Origin: Klebsiella pneumoniae
GTDB taxonomy: Bacteria > Myxococcota_A > UBA796 > GCA-2862545
Assembly (NCBI GenBank): GCA_945861065.1
Contig: CAMASI010000037.1
Span: 1-38,683, forward strand
DNA: 38,683 bases
Direction: 5' to 3'
Of this stretch, positions 1 through 7,327 are shown in pieces. Made by a program: the position numbers and the translations under genes. The notes beneath the pieces are model-generated. The model was not told the DNA's origin. It saw only the letters and a program-made list of their open reading frames with translations, and ran no database searches. The stretch's first letter is position 1. Every line of letters begins with the position of its first letter.

Positions 1-149
1 GTCGGCGTGCGTCAAGCACGCCTTCCCTCGGGTTGCACCCCGTTCCTCGTCCGGCGGCGGCCTCACCTCCCTCGCGACGGTGCTCACCGCTCTCTGCCGA
101 AACGAGCAAGCTCGTCTCGGCGGAACCGCTATCTCCGACAGGCTGCTAG
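1..149. repeat. Possible right end of a palindromic/MITE-like element
   Basis: No gene is supported here. The stretch holds strong hairpins: a 7-bp perfect stem at 4-10/16-22 with a 5-base loop, and a 12-bp stem with one mismatch at 96-107/110-121. Read on the minus strand, its inner edge (149 to 129) is CTAGCAGCCTGTCGGAGATAG. This resembles the outer end of the inverted-repeat element at 30466-30686, which begins CTAACAGCCTGATGACCTAT. If it is an element end, the matching arm lies left of the window. It sits 8 bp beyond the gshA stop and could also act as a transcription stop for gshA, although no T-run follows the hairpins. Assignment as an element is inference. Confidence 0.35.
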
Positions 150-157
150 TGGCCGCT

Positions 158-1831
158 CTAGGCCTCGCTGGATTCTAAGGCAACCAACGCTGAGCGAGCG
201 ACCTGACCGACAAGTGACCAATCGTCTTGGCGCGGGCTGACGTCAGACGCGGACCGATCCAACGATTCTTCTAGCGGCTGCAGTGCGGCGCGGAGTTGCG
301 TCCAGCGGTCGCCCGGAAGCCCGTTGGCGAGGCCGGAATTGAGCGTGGAGTCGAGCCGATCAAGCAGTAGGGTCAACGCGGCCCGTGCATCGTCTCCTGC
401 TGGGCTCTCGATTCGCCTGAGGGCACTGCGCGCGAGCACGCTGACGCGATCGATGGCGCGGGCGCCTTTGAGCGCCAGGCGCATCGGTGTGGTGACTTGG
501 GACCGGTGTTCGGGCCGGCAACAGAGTGCCTCGTCCGGGTCTGCCAACGCCATGAGCCGGCCTAGGTCGCGACTCTTCCGCCATGCGCGGGACAGGGATC
601 GGGCCGGGCTCTCTCCACGTTCTACCTGACGAGCGACGGGTTGCAGGTATCGTTGGTCGTCAGGACGACTGGTTGGAATCGCAGCTTCGGCAATATCTAC
701 CAGATCTTCTGCCCAACTGGCCAGGGTTCGGCCACCTACGAGGCCGCGAAGTCCGTCTCGACAGGCGATGTCGAACCGCTCGACAATGGTTCCCTCGGTC
801 GAAAAGCGGTCCGCAAGTTCGGTGGCGCGGTCTCGAGCGGTTGGTTCATACAGAAGCGTCCGCCAAAGGGCACACATCGACACCGCGAGCGGGAGCGGGA
901 CGCAGTCGGCGCCACGAATCTCAATGGTGCGTTTGACCCGCACTTCCGGGAAAACGCTCGTCGTGTGGAGGTCCCAGTCCTCCCACGTGGGGGGTGAACC
1001 CGAAGCCATCCACTCGCGAAAAGTCCCTTGTCCTTCGATCAGCGCACCGTTGGGGTCGCGCCTGAACAACAAAGGGCGGTCGATCAGCCAGTCTACCCAC
1101 CGCTCAAATGAAAAGTTCGTGGCCGCGTCGGGCATGCCGGTGCGGGCAGGGTCGGTGCGCGTCCAGATGTGGCCACGGTACGACATGAAACCCGTCGTTT
1201 GCCCCTCTGACAACGGCGAATGGGCGAAGATGGCCGTAGTGAGCGGACCCAGGGCTGTCGCGAGGCACACTTTGGCGATGCAGTCTGCTTCGTCGGACCA
1301 ATCGTAGTTCGCCTGCACGGCCGCAGTGCCGCGCATCATGTGGTGCGCGAGCGGACCCGAGCGACCCAGGTGGTCGCGCATGATCCGATAGCGCCGCTTG
1401 GGTACTTGTTCGATGCTCGCGACCGACGCGAACGGCGTGAAGCCCATGGCCACCTGACGGTAGCCCGTGTCTGAAAGGGCCTCGGCCAGTTCTCGGCTGT
1501 AAGACGCAGCTTCGTCGGCTATTTCCGGCATGGTGCGAGCGGGTGTTCCGCTCAACTCGATTTGGTTGCCAGGCTCCAGGGTGACGGTGGCGCGGCCTCG
1601 ACGAAGCGCAATCAGGTTGTCGCCTTCGTAGGTACGCTCCCATCCACCTGCGTTTGCGACTCGGTCGAGCAATTTTCCGACGCCGTTCGGGCCGCTGTAC
1701 CGCATCGGAGCGCCCTCGGCGCTCAGTAGGTGCTGCTCGTATTCAATGCCTACAAGCCAGTCAGCCCGAGGCCGACCAGCCGCATGGAGGCGCGCCACGG
1801 CAGACTCACGCGAGAACACAAGGTCGGTCAT
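158..1831 (-). CDS. gshA: Glutamate-cysteine ligase, plant-type (GCS2 family)
   Basis: Catalyses ATP-dependent joining of L-glutamate and L-cysteine, the first step of glutathione synthesis, in the cytoplasm. The 557-residue product has the family signatures in order: GIEYE near residue 28, RGHIWTRTDPARTGMP near 216-230 (plant GSH1 has a similar SHIWTDTD..RTGM), and EIRGADCVP near 300-310. The catalytic region ends near residue 440, and about 115 further Arg/Leu/Asp-rich residues follow that I do not recognise from the usual enzyme of about 450 residues. The chosen start is ATG at 1831; GGAGG lies only 1 base upstream, so the in-frame GTG at 1846 (five residues more) is a real alternative. 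No gshB is in the window. The gene is divergent from the thioredoxin-like gene. Confidence 0.88.
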   Translation of the reverse strand: MTDLVFSRESAVARLHAAGRPRADWLVGIEYEQHLLSAEGAPMRYSGPNGVGKLLDRVANAGGWERTYEGDNLIALRRGRATVTLEPGNQIELSGTPARTMPEIADEAASYSRELAEALSDTGYRQVAMGFTPFASVASIEQVPKRRYRIMRDHLGRSGPLAHHMMRGTAAVQANYDWSDEADCIAKVCLATALGPLTTAIFAHSPLSEGQTTGFMSYRGHIWTRTDPARTGMPDAATNFSFERWVDWLIDRPLLFRRDPNGALIEGQGTFREWMASGSPPTWEDWDLHTTSVFPEVRVKRTIEIRGADCVPLPLAVSMCALWRTLLYEPTARDRATELADRFSTEGTIVERFDIACRDGLRGLVGGRTLASWAEDLVDIAEAAIPTSRPDDQRYLQPVARQVERGESPARSLSRAWRKSRDLGRLMALADPDEALCCRPEHRSQVTTPMRLALKGARAIDRVSVLARSALRRIESPAGDDARAALTLLLDRLDSTLNSGLANGLPGDRWTQLRAALQPLEESLDRSASDVSPRQDDWSLVGQVARSALVALESSEA

Positions 1832-1891
1832 GCCTCCGTCTAACACTGGCTGGGACGCGAGACCGGCGCTAGGCTGGGGGCAGGTGCCCTG

Positions 1892-2410
1892 ATGTGGAGC
1901 GCAGCGCTATTTGCTTGTATTCCCCGGCTCCAGACCCATGGCGGTGTGGACGTGTTCGCACCCGGTGAGGGATTTGGCGTGGACGACGTGGCGCCGGACT
2001 TCACTCTTGGGGACCAGAATGACATCACGCACAGCCTGAGTCAATACCGCGGAAGTGTCGTTCTGCTCGACGTCAGCACGATTTGGTGTGCCCCTTGCCA
2101 AGCGCTGGCGGAATCCACCCAGGCCACCGCGGACAAGTTTAGAAACGAAGGCTTTGTGTACGTGACCATTCTGCAGGAGGACGTCGAGGGCGGCGACGTG
2201 GACTTGGCGGACCTCAATTTGTGGGGAGACACATTCGGGATTGTGGAACCCATTCTTGACGACAGTAAGGATCCTCGGAAGCTTGGTGCCGCGGTGGTGG
2301 ACGGCGAGTTCCCAGCCGTTTTGGTGGTGGACCGCGACGGCATCGTCGTGAAGCGTGTGGAGACACCGAACGCCGCGTTGGTGGATGCTGCCGTGGAGGC
2401 CGCGCTCTGA
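1892..2410 (+). CDS. Thioredoxin-like (TlpA/ResA-type) protein
   Basis: A 172-residue thioredoxin-fold protein. APDFTL (residues 34-39) is the typical redoxin/AhpC-TSA entry strand, and WCAPC at 65-69 is a CxxC redox pair. A later PAVLVVDRDG segment matches the cis-Pro strand of the fold. The hydrophobic N-terminus is very short and lacks basic residues; FAC at 7-9 could be a poor lipobox, so export is likely by family but not proven. A purine-rich AGG motif lies about 8 bases before the ATG. The stop overlaps the CTG start proposed for the downstream protease, so the two are probably translated together. Likely a periplasmic thiol-disulfide protein; its substrate is not evident. Confidence 0.75.
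   Translation: MWSAALFACIPRLQTHGGVDVFAPGEGFGVDDVAPDFTLGDQNDITHSLSQYRGSVVLLDVSTIWCAPCQALAESTQATADKFRNEGFVYVTILQEDVEGGDVDLADLNLWGDTFGIVEPILDDSKDPRKLGAAVVDGEFPAVLVVDRDGIVVKRVETPNAALVDAAVEAAL
2395..2399 (+). promoter_or_regulatory. Shine-Dalgarno GGAGG deciding a CTG start
   Basis: A perfect GGAGG lies inside the last codons of the thioredoxin-like gene, 7 bases before CTG at 2407-2409, which overlaps that gene's TGA stop as CTGA. No ATG, GTG or TTG exists in the protease frame between the in-frame TAA at 2266-2268 and TTG at 2473, and the TTG would remove the first strand of the protease fold. This makes CTG the best-supported start. Confidence 0.55.
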
Positions 2411-3393
2411 GCGACCTCGCGGCGGATGTCTCCATCGTCGAGACGGTCGTATGGATCTCCCAGGCTGACTCGTTGTGCGCGGGCAGCCGGTTGGCCCCTG
2501 ACCGTGTGTTGACCGCTTGGCACTGTGTGAGCGGCGCTGGACGGCCGGTCGTGACAACACAACAGGGCGCCGAGTCGCGCGCACAGGTGGTCGCCGCGCG
2601 ACGTGCAGACGACCTAGCGGTTCTGGGGCTGCTCGATCCGCTGCCGGGCCCGTTCTTGGTGGTGGGTCCGGTGCCTGCGCAGGGCGATCCGATCACGGCT
2701 TGGGGGCATCCGTACGGGTTGTCCGTGCCGCATGGGTTTCTGGAAGGAACGCTGCGTTTCAGTCGGGTCGACGGAATCGTATCCGCGGTGGGCACCCGGG
2801 CGCTGCAACTGGACGCCGCGTTGGCGCCAGGCATGTCTGGCGGGCCCGTGGTGGACGCAGAGGGCCGTCTGGTGGGCGTCGTTTCCCGGCGCTTCGGAGG
2901 AGGCGGACCCGGCTTTGCGGGACGGGTCGATGACTTGCCGACGGACGGTGGGCGAGGACCGGGGCTGCATTTGAGCGCGGCGGCGGTGGGCTCCGTGCTC
3001 GACGACCCCGGCGACCCGTTGGCGGTCGGCGTGCGGGGAGAACTCGCGTTGGCGGACCGGATCGTGGTTTCCACGACGGCGGGTTTCGCGCCGTTGGCGC
3101 CTGTGTCGGCTGTTCGTTGGGACCGCGTCGATTGGACTGTCTTCGAAGGGGCGGCAGGGTTGAGGCAGGTGGTTGGTCGAGGCGGCGGCGCAATTCGGCT
3201 GGACGCTTTTGGAGGCGCAGCCTGGGTTCAAACGACCGCCGCCGACAAGGCATTGAGCGGGTCCTTTGTGACGTATTTGCTAGGGGGTGCCTGGACGACC
3301 CGATCGCTTCGCGTGGACGTCGCGTGGTTAGGGAGTCAGGACCTTCGGTTGACGGTTGGCCTGCGGTTACCGGCGCCTTCCGCGTTTTTCTGA
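2407..3393 (+). CDS. Trypsin-like serine protease with C-terminal beta-rich module, CTG start
   Basis: An S1-family serine protease of about 328 residues. Counting from the in-frame TTG at 2473, the triad is His17 (TAWHC), Asp47 (DDLAVL) and Ser122 (GMSGGPVV). Cys2 and Cys18 match the chymotrypsin 42-58 disulfide pair. Starting at TTG would begin the protein at Cys2 and lose the strand SIVETVVWI that normally precedes it. Starting at CTG 2407, behind GGAGG and overlapping the upstream stop, restores it. After the protease domain, about 125 residues are rich in alternating polar/apolar strands and the protein ends in Phe-Phe, as in outer-membrane beta-barrel proteins. No clear signal peptide is visible from this start. 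Export and the tail's role are inference. Confidence 0.72.
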   Translation: MSDLAADVSIVETVVWISQADSLCAGSRLAPDRVLTAWHCVSGAGRPVVTTQQGAESRAQVVAARRADDLAVLGLLDPLPGPFLVVGPVPAQGDPITAWGHPYGLSVPHGFLEGTLRFSRVDGIVSAVGTRALQLDAALAPGMSGGPVVDAEGRLVGVVSRRFGGGGPGFAGRVDDLPTDGGRGPGLHLSAAAVGSVLDDPGDPLAVGVRGELALADRIVVSTTAGFAPLAPVSAVRWDRVDWTVFEGAAGLRQVVGRGGGAIRLDAFGGAAWVQTTAADKALSGSFVTYLLGGAWTTRSLRVDVAWLGSQDLRLTVGLRLPAPSAFF

Positions 3394-3406
3394 ACCGCTA
3401 CGGTTC
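3392..3406. terminator. Short hairpin at a convergent gene junction
   Basis: GAACCG-CTA-CGGTTC forms a perfect 6-bp stem with a 3-base loop, centred where the protease stop (3391-3393) and the acyltransferase stop (3398-3400) meet. TTTTT precedes it on the + strand rather than following it, so it is not a canonical rho-independent terminator in either direction. Confidence 0.25.
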
Positions 3407-4117
3407 CTGCTTGGGGACCTCCTCTTTCAGGCGGACCGGCGTCTGCTGATCGGGCAGACGGGCGGCAACGTTGGCATAAAATGCACGGATTTGGGCCATA
3501 TCCGCGTCGAGATCGCCAGTGGGATGAAAGGGTTCGGACAGAAATGCGCACTTGCGTGAGTAGTCGAGGGCCCCCATGACGATGGGGACGCCGGCGTCCC
3601 GCGCAATCCAGTAGAATCCGGACTTCCAGTTGCGGGCCTTCTTGCGGGTCCCCGACGGTGGCACAGCCAACCAAAGTTGTGGGGCCTCTCGGAGGCGCGC
3701 CGCGGCCTCGCCGACGAACCCGTGGGGTGCTCGCCGGTCGACCGGTACGCCGCCAAGCGCACGAAGGAATGCGCCCCAACCGGGGACCCTGAACAGCGTG
3801 TGTTTGCCGACCCAGGAGAGCCGGAGCCGGAGCACCCAAGACGCGGCCAACATGAAAGGCAGGTCCCAGTTGCTCGTATGATGGGCTGCAATGAGCACGG
3901 CACGAGCGACTTCGGGTGCAGACCCCTCGACGCGCCAGCCCGCGGCCCACAACCACAGGGTTCCGACGAGCGCTTGAATTCGTCCCGAGCGCGGCGACAA
4001 CGAACTCACGGCTCGGCGTCTTGCGCGGTGACCGAGCAGCTTGAGGGTAGGAGCGCCAGCGAGCACCGAAAGGAGCGGGCTGCGGCGCCCGTGACTGAGG
4101 AGCGGAGCCAGCGACAC
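3398..4117 (-). CDS. PlsC-type lysophospholipid acyltransferase family protein
   Basis: A 239-residue acyltransferase of the 1-acylglycerol-3-phosphate family, acting at the inner membrane on lysophospholipid acceptors. Motif I is H80-TSNW-D85 (HX4D), motif II GVPVDRR at 123-129, motif III PSGTRK at 154-159 (in place of the usual FPEGTR) and motif IV GVPIV at 176-180. A hydrophobic segment near 46-60 may anchor the protein. Motif III lacks the usual Glu, which may shift substrate or activity. The start is GTG at 4117 with a weak ribosome-binding site; another GTG (codon 37) is possible. It lies downstream of tRNA-Thr on the same strand and converges with the protease gene. Confidence 0.78.
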   Translation of the reverse strand: MSLAPLLSHGRRSPLLSVLAGAPTLKLLGHRARRRAVSSLSPRSGRIQALVGTLWLWAAGWRVEGSAPEVARAVLIAAHHTSNWDLPFMLAASWVLRLRLSWVGKHTLFRVPGWGAFLRALGGVPVDRRAPHGFVGEAAARLREAPQLWLAVPPSGTRKKARNWKSGFYWIARDAGVPIVMGALDYSRKCAFLSEPFHPTGDLDADMAQIRAFYANVAARLPDQQTPVRLKEEVPKQEP

Positions 4118-4144
4118 CCCATCAACCTGCTCGGACGCCGCTCT

Positions 4145-4163
4145 AACCCGTGATTCACGGGTT
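4145..4163. repeat. 19-bp near-perfect palindrome beside tRNA-Thr
   Basis: AACCCGTGA-T-TCACGGGTT has 9-bp perfect arms around one central base. It lies 22 bases past the 3' end of tRNA-Thr (minus strand) and 28 bases before the acyltransferase start. No T-run follows on either strand. It could be an operator, or a hairpin in the tRNA trailer. Confidence 0.5.
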
Positions 4164-4184
4164 CGGGAGCAGTCGCTGGTGGCG

Positions 4185-4257
4185 AGCCAGGAATGGGACT
4201 TGAACCCACGACCTGCTGATTACGAATCAGCTGCTCTACCAACTGAGCTATCCCGGC
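4185..4257 (-). tRNA. tRNA-Thr(CGT)
   Basis: A 73-base cloverleaf: acceptor GCCGGGA/TCCTGGC (one G-T pair), D stem GCTC/GAGC, anticodon stem GCTGA/TCAGC with loop TTCGTAA (anticodon CGT, reads ACG), T stem GTGGG/CCCAT with loop TTCAAGT, discriminator T. CCA is not encoded directly after the discriminator. Position 38 is A. Confidence 0.95.
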
Positions 4258-4267
4258 GACACGATCG

Positions 4268-4294
4268 GTTATCGGGCGAGTCACGGCCCGTCAA
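4268..4294 (-). promoter_or_regulatory. Possible promoter for tRNA-Thr
   Basis: On the minus strand TTGACG (4294-4289) precedes GATAAC (4273-4268) with a 15-base spacer (or TAACCG at 17 bases). Transcription would begin just before the tRNA 5' end at 4257. The spacer is suboptimal and the -35 overlaps the ATG of the divergent gene. Confidence 0.3.
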
Positions 4295-5709
4295 TGACCT
4301 CCGACGGCCGCGTGGGCTGCATGCTGGCCGTTTTTTACTCATTGTGGTGTTCGATGGCGCTGGCCGCCGAGCCCATCTTTCTCCCCGATTTTACCTTCGA
4401 ACGCGATGAAGACTTTCAAGTCGCCGTCATGCTCGATGGCCTTGTGAAAGAGCGGTTGCTCAAGGACGGCCATGTGGTCCTTACGAGCGCTGTGGTGGCG
4501 CCCGTCACGGGAGAAGAGTTGGTGACGCGGTGCGCGTTGCAGCCGGGCTGCCCGGTGGACGTGTTGCCGCGAATCCCAGCAACGGTGGCAGTCGTCGTCC
4601 GTGTGTCAAGAGCCGGGACCACGCTCGTGGGACACTTCGAGGTGTACCGCAAAGGGGACGAAAGGCCGGTCGATGCACGAGAGGTTCCAATTGCTCCCGG
4701 CAGCGAGCATGTGTTTGCGCATGAGGTCGCACTGGCGTTGACCATGGCGCTGCAGGATGTGCCTCCCGCTACGCCACAAGATTTGATTGCGGCAGCCCGT
4801 TTGATTGCTGGGCTGACGGTCGGTGCGACCCCCGTCTTGGAACCGGAAACGCTGGACGAGGACCCAGGTCCCATCATCGTTGAGGACCTCGACGACACAA
4901 CGATTTCGGAGCGCGGGACGGCGGTTCGCGACCTGTACAAGCTGCCTGAAGGGGTGCAGCCGCGGCACCTTGTGGGAGCCAAGAAGAGCTACGAGGCATC
5001 TGGATTAGACGCTCGGGACTGGATTTTCAGGGAAACGCCGCATGGCGGCCGAGTGGTCGTAGACATCCGAGTTGGCCTCGGAATGGGCGACGTGGACCGC
5101 GAAGCGGACACGCGCGTCGAATTGCGCGGCGCCACGACAACCAGCCAATGGTACCAAGAAGGCCCAACGAACTCCCGCAGAGTGCAGGGAGGGTTGTTTA
5201 TCGGGTACGCTCCCAGCGCATACTTTGACTTCGGTGCGCTCGTGTCCCTGCAATACAGCGGGCGAACGATTACGACCGGGTATGCCAAAATCGACGAAGC
5301 AGGCGAGTTGGTCGACTCTGCAGTGTCGCCGGAAGGTAAGACGGAAGCGGTGTCGTTGGATTTCACGCCCCGCGCCCGATTGTACGTTGTACCGACCGGC
5401 CCTGCGAAACCGTTTTTGTACGCCGGGCCGGATTTTGTGTACTTCAGCCGCTACCACATCGAACAGCCGGCGACGTTTGAGTATGAGAACCCTCCAGGCG
5501 GATGGATTCCTGGCGTCAGTGGTGGCGGCGGGCTGATGATCGACCCCAGCCCCCTGTTCGGGATTTACTTTGAGGGCGGATATATGCGTCATTTCGGCAG
5601 TCGGGCGGCACCCGTGGCTGCCGGGACCTGGACGTATGCAATTCCCGAGATGCCCGTCCCTCGGTACGGAACTGCGTCCGTGCTGGGCGGGGCACAGTTT
5701 CGATTGTGA
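4294..5709 (+). CDS. Secreted protein with C-terminal outer-membrane beta-barrel-like domain
   Basis: A 471-residue protein that I cannot assign to a named family. A signal peptide is visible (hydrophobic residues 10-24, cleavage likely after ALAA before EPIF). Residues about 30-165 look like a globular periplasmic domain. About 165-235 is an acidic, Pro-containing linker. From about 250 the sequence alternates Gly and aromatic residues as in a beta-barrel and ends in Phe-Arg-Leu. The start may be ATG 4294 or, better for the signal peptide, ATG 4321. Its stop overlaps the mlaE start as GTGA, so it is probably the outer-membrane or periplasmic partner of the MlaE-MlaF-MCE system that follows. 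That partnership is inference from operon structure. Confidence 0.7.
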   Translation: MTSDGRVGCMLAVFYSLWCSMALAAEPIFLPDFTFERDEDFQVAVMLDGLVKERLLKDGHVVLTSAVVAPVTGEELVTRCALQPGCPVDVLPRIPATVAVVVRVSRAGTTLVGHFEVYRKGDERPVDAREVPIAPGSEHVFAHEVALALTMALQDVPPATPQDLIAAARLIAGLTVGATPVLEPETLDEDPGPIIVEDLDDTTISERGTAVRDLYKLPEGVQPRHLVGAKKSYEASGLDARDWIFRETPHGGRVVVDIRVGLGMGDVDREADTRVELRGATTTSQWYQEGPTNSRRVQGGLFIGYAPSAYFDFGALVSLQYSGRTITTGYAKIDEAGELVDSAVSPEGKTEAVSLDFTPRARLYVVPTGPAKPFLYAGPDFVYFSRYHIEQPATFEYENPPGGWIPGVSGGGGLMIDPSPLFGIYFEGGYMRHFGSRAAPVAAGTWTYAIPEMPVPRYGTASVLGGAQFRL

Positions 5710-6524
5710 TCGGCCCGAAAGGGCAACCGGCAAAACCCTCGATCCTGCAGTTCCCCTTCGTTTGGGTGGGCCAGGGGGTCCGGGCCTTTGCCGAAGAATT
5801 GGGCCGAATCGTCAGTTTGCTTGGACAGACAGCGCTTAATATGTTCCAGCGTCCGGTTCGTTGGCGCGAGACCCTTCAAATGATCGGCTTTATCGGGGTT
5901 CAAAGTCTGCCCATCATCCTACTGTCTGCGGTGTTCACGGGAGGCGTATTTACCGTGGAGAGTGACGAGGCGTTTCGGCTGTTTGGCGCGCAGGGGCTTG
6001 TCGGTGGGACCGTCGGCGTTGCCCTGACTCGGGAATTGTCACCGACACTGACTGGCTTGCTCGTTGCGGGCCGGGCAGGGTCCGCCTTGGCCGCTGAAAT
6101 CGGGAGTATGCGCGTATCGGAACAAATCGACGCCATGTACGCGATGGCCGTCGACCCCGTGAATTACTTGGTGAAGCCGCGTGTGGTTGCAGCGGTGATC
6201 GCAGTCCCTTTGCTCACCGCGTGTTTCGACTTGTTCGGAATCGGCGGCAGTTACCTCGTCGCCATTCATGTGTTGCATCTTTCGCCGCCCGAATTCATGG
6301 TGCGGCTCGAGGATTGGGTAGATTGGGCGGACATCCGCGCAGGCCTCGTCAAAGCAGTTGTGTTCGGCGCGATCATCGGGGTGGTGGCCTGTTCGAAGGG
6401 TTTTCATACCTCCGGTGGGGCCGCGGGTGTGGGTCGCGCAACCACGAGCGCGGTGGTGGTTTCGTCCGTCGCGATTCTCGTCGCAAATTACTTTATTGCC
6501 TTGCTACTTCAAGGCCAGACGTGA
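5706..6524 (+). CDS. mlaE: MlaE/YrbE-family ABC transporter permease
   Basis: Inner-membrane permease (272 residues) of the Mla phospholipid transporter between inner and outer membranes. The family motif ELSPTLTGLLVAGRAGSA lies at 110-127, followed by EIGSMRVSEQIDAM. Hydrophobic segments near 58-80, 95-125, 180-205 and 230-268 match the permease topology. GTG at 5706 overlaps the previous stop (GTGA), and its own stop overlaps the ATPase start, also as GTGA. Length agrees with the family (about 260). Confidence 0.93.
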   Translation: MIGPKGQPAKPSILQFPFVWVGQGVRAFAEELGRIVSLLGQTALNMFQRPVRWRETLQMIGFIGVQSLPIILLSAVFTGGVFTVESDEAFRLFGAQGLVGGTVGVALTRELSPTLTGLLVAGRAGSALAAEIGSMRVSEQIDAMYAMAVDPVNYLVKPRVVAAVIAVPLLTACFDLFGIGGSYLVAIHVLHLSPPEFMVRLEDWVDWADIRAGLVKAVVFGAIIGVVACSKGFHTSGGAAGVGRATTSAVVVSSVAILVANYFIALLLQGQT

Positions 6525-7300
6525 CGGTGGATGCCACGACAGGGCAGCCACCGGGAATCGTCTATGAGGATGTGTACAAGGCGTTTGGCAGTTTCGAGGT
6601 GTTGCGGGGCTTGAATCTCGTGGTTCCCAGAGGGCGAATCACGTTTCTGATCGGGCGCTCGGGCACCGGAAAATCGGTCACACTCAAGCACGTGCTAGGT
6701 CTGCTCCGTCCGGACCGTGGGCGGGTCATCGTGGGTGATGTCGACCTAGGCACCCTGTCCGAGCGGGCCCTTCGCCAAGTCCGGAACCGGTTCGGCATGG
6801 TTTTTCAACATGCAGCGCTATTTGACTCGATGGATGTTTTTGACAACGTGGCGTTCCCGCTGAGGGAACACACAAAAGCGACGGTGGTCCAGGTCGCGAA
6901 CCGCGTCGACGAGTTGCTTGCTCAGGTCGGCTTGACGGGCGCCGAGCACAAACAGGTCAGTGAACTGTCCGGTGGCATGCGGAAGCGTGTGGGCCTTGCC
7001 CGCGCGCTCAGTCGAGACCCAGAATTCCTGCTCTACGACGAACCTACAACCGGTTTGGACCCCGTCTTGGCTGCCGCGATGGACCAACTCATTCTCGAGA
7101 CGCAGGCGTCGCGGCCCGCGTTGACTAGCCTCATCATTTCTCATGACATGTCGGCGGTGTTCAGGATTGCCGACAAAGTGGCGATGCTCGTGGACGGTCG
7201 AATCCACGAAGAAGGCACGGCGGAGCAGTTTCGCAATTCCGCGGACCCGGTCACGCGTCAGTTTGTGACCGGATCGCTTCAGGGACCGATGCGGGTGTGA
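6521..7300 (+). CDS. mlaF: MlaF-type ABC transporter ATP-binding protein
   Basis: Cytoplasmic ATPase (259 residues) that drives the MlaE permease. Walker A is GRSGTGKS (45-52), the Q-loop Gln is near 96, the signature is LSGGMRKR (149-156, the GGMRKR form typical of MlaF), Walker B FLLYDEP ends at 175 and the switch His is in ISHDMS near 208. An open frame continues upstream inside mlaE, but GTG 6521, overlapping the mlaE stop as GTGA, gives the normal MlaF length. Confidence 0.94.
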   Translation: MTVDATTGQPPGIVYEDVYKAFGSFEVLRGLNLVVPRGRITFLIGRSGTGKSVTLKHVLGLLRPDRGRVIVGDVDLGTLSERALRQVRNRFGMVFQHAALFDSMDVFDNVAFPLREHTKATVVQVANRVDELLAQVGLTGAEHKQVSELSGGMRKRVGLARALSRDPEFLLYDEPTTGLDPVLAAAMDQLILETQASRPALTSLIISHDMSAVFRIADKVAMLVDGRIHEEGTAEQFRNSADPVTRQFVTGSLQGPMRV

Positions 7301-7327
7301 ATAGAGGGCCGACGTTCGTTGAGTGTC

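Noticed and set aside
7..240. A 77-codon + strand frame at the window start
   Set aside because: It lies in hairpin-rich sequence, overlaps the gshA 3' end antisense, and is Arg-rich without domain features.
1892..3393. Frameshift-fused thioredoxin-protease single gene
   Set aside because: The thioredoxin frame ends normally, no slippery sequence is visible, and a well-spaced GGAGG supports separate initiation at CTG.
4006..4284. A 92-codon open frame on the minus strand across tRNA-Thr
   Set aside because: Its middle is the tRNA itself read as protein, and the rest overlaps the acyltransferase start in another frame.
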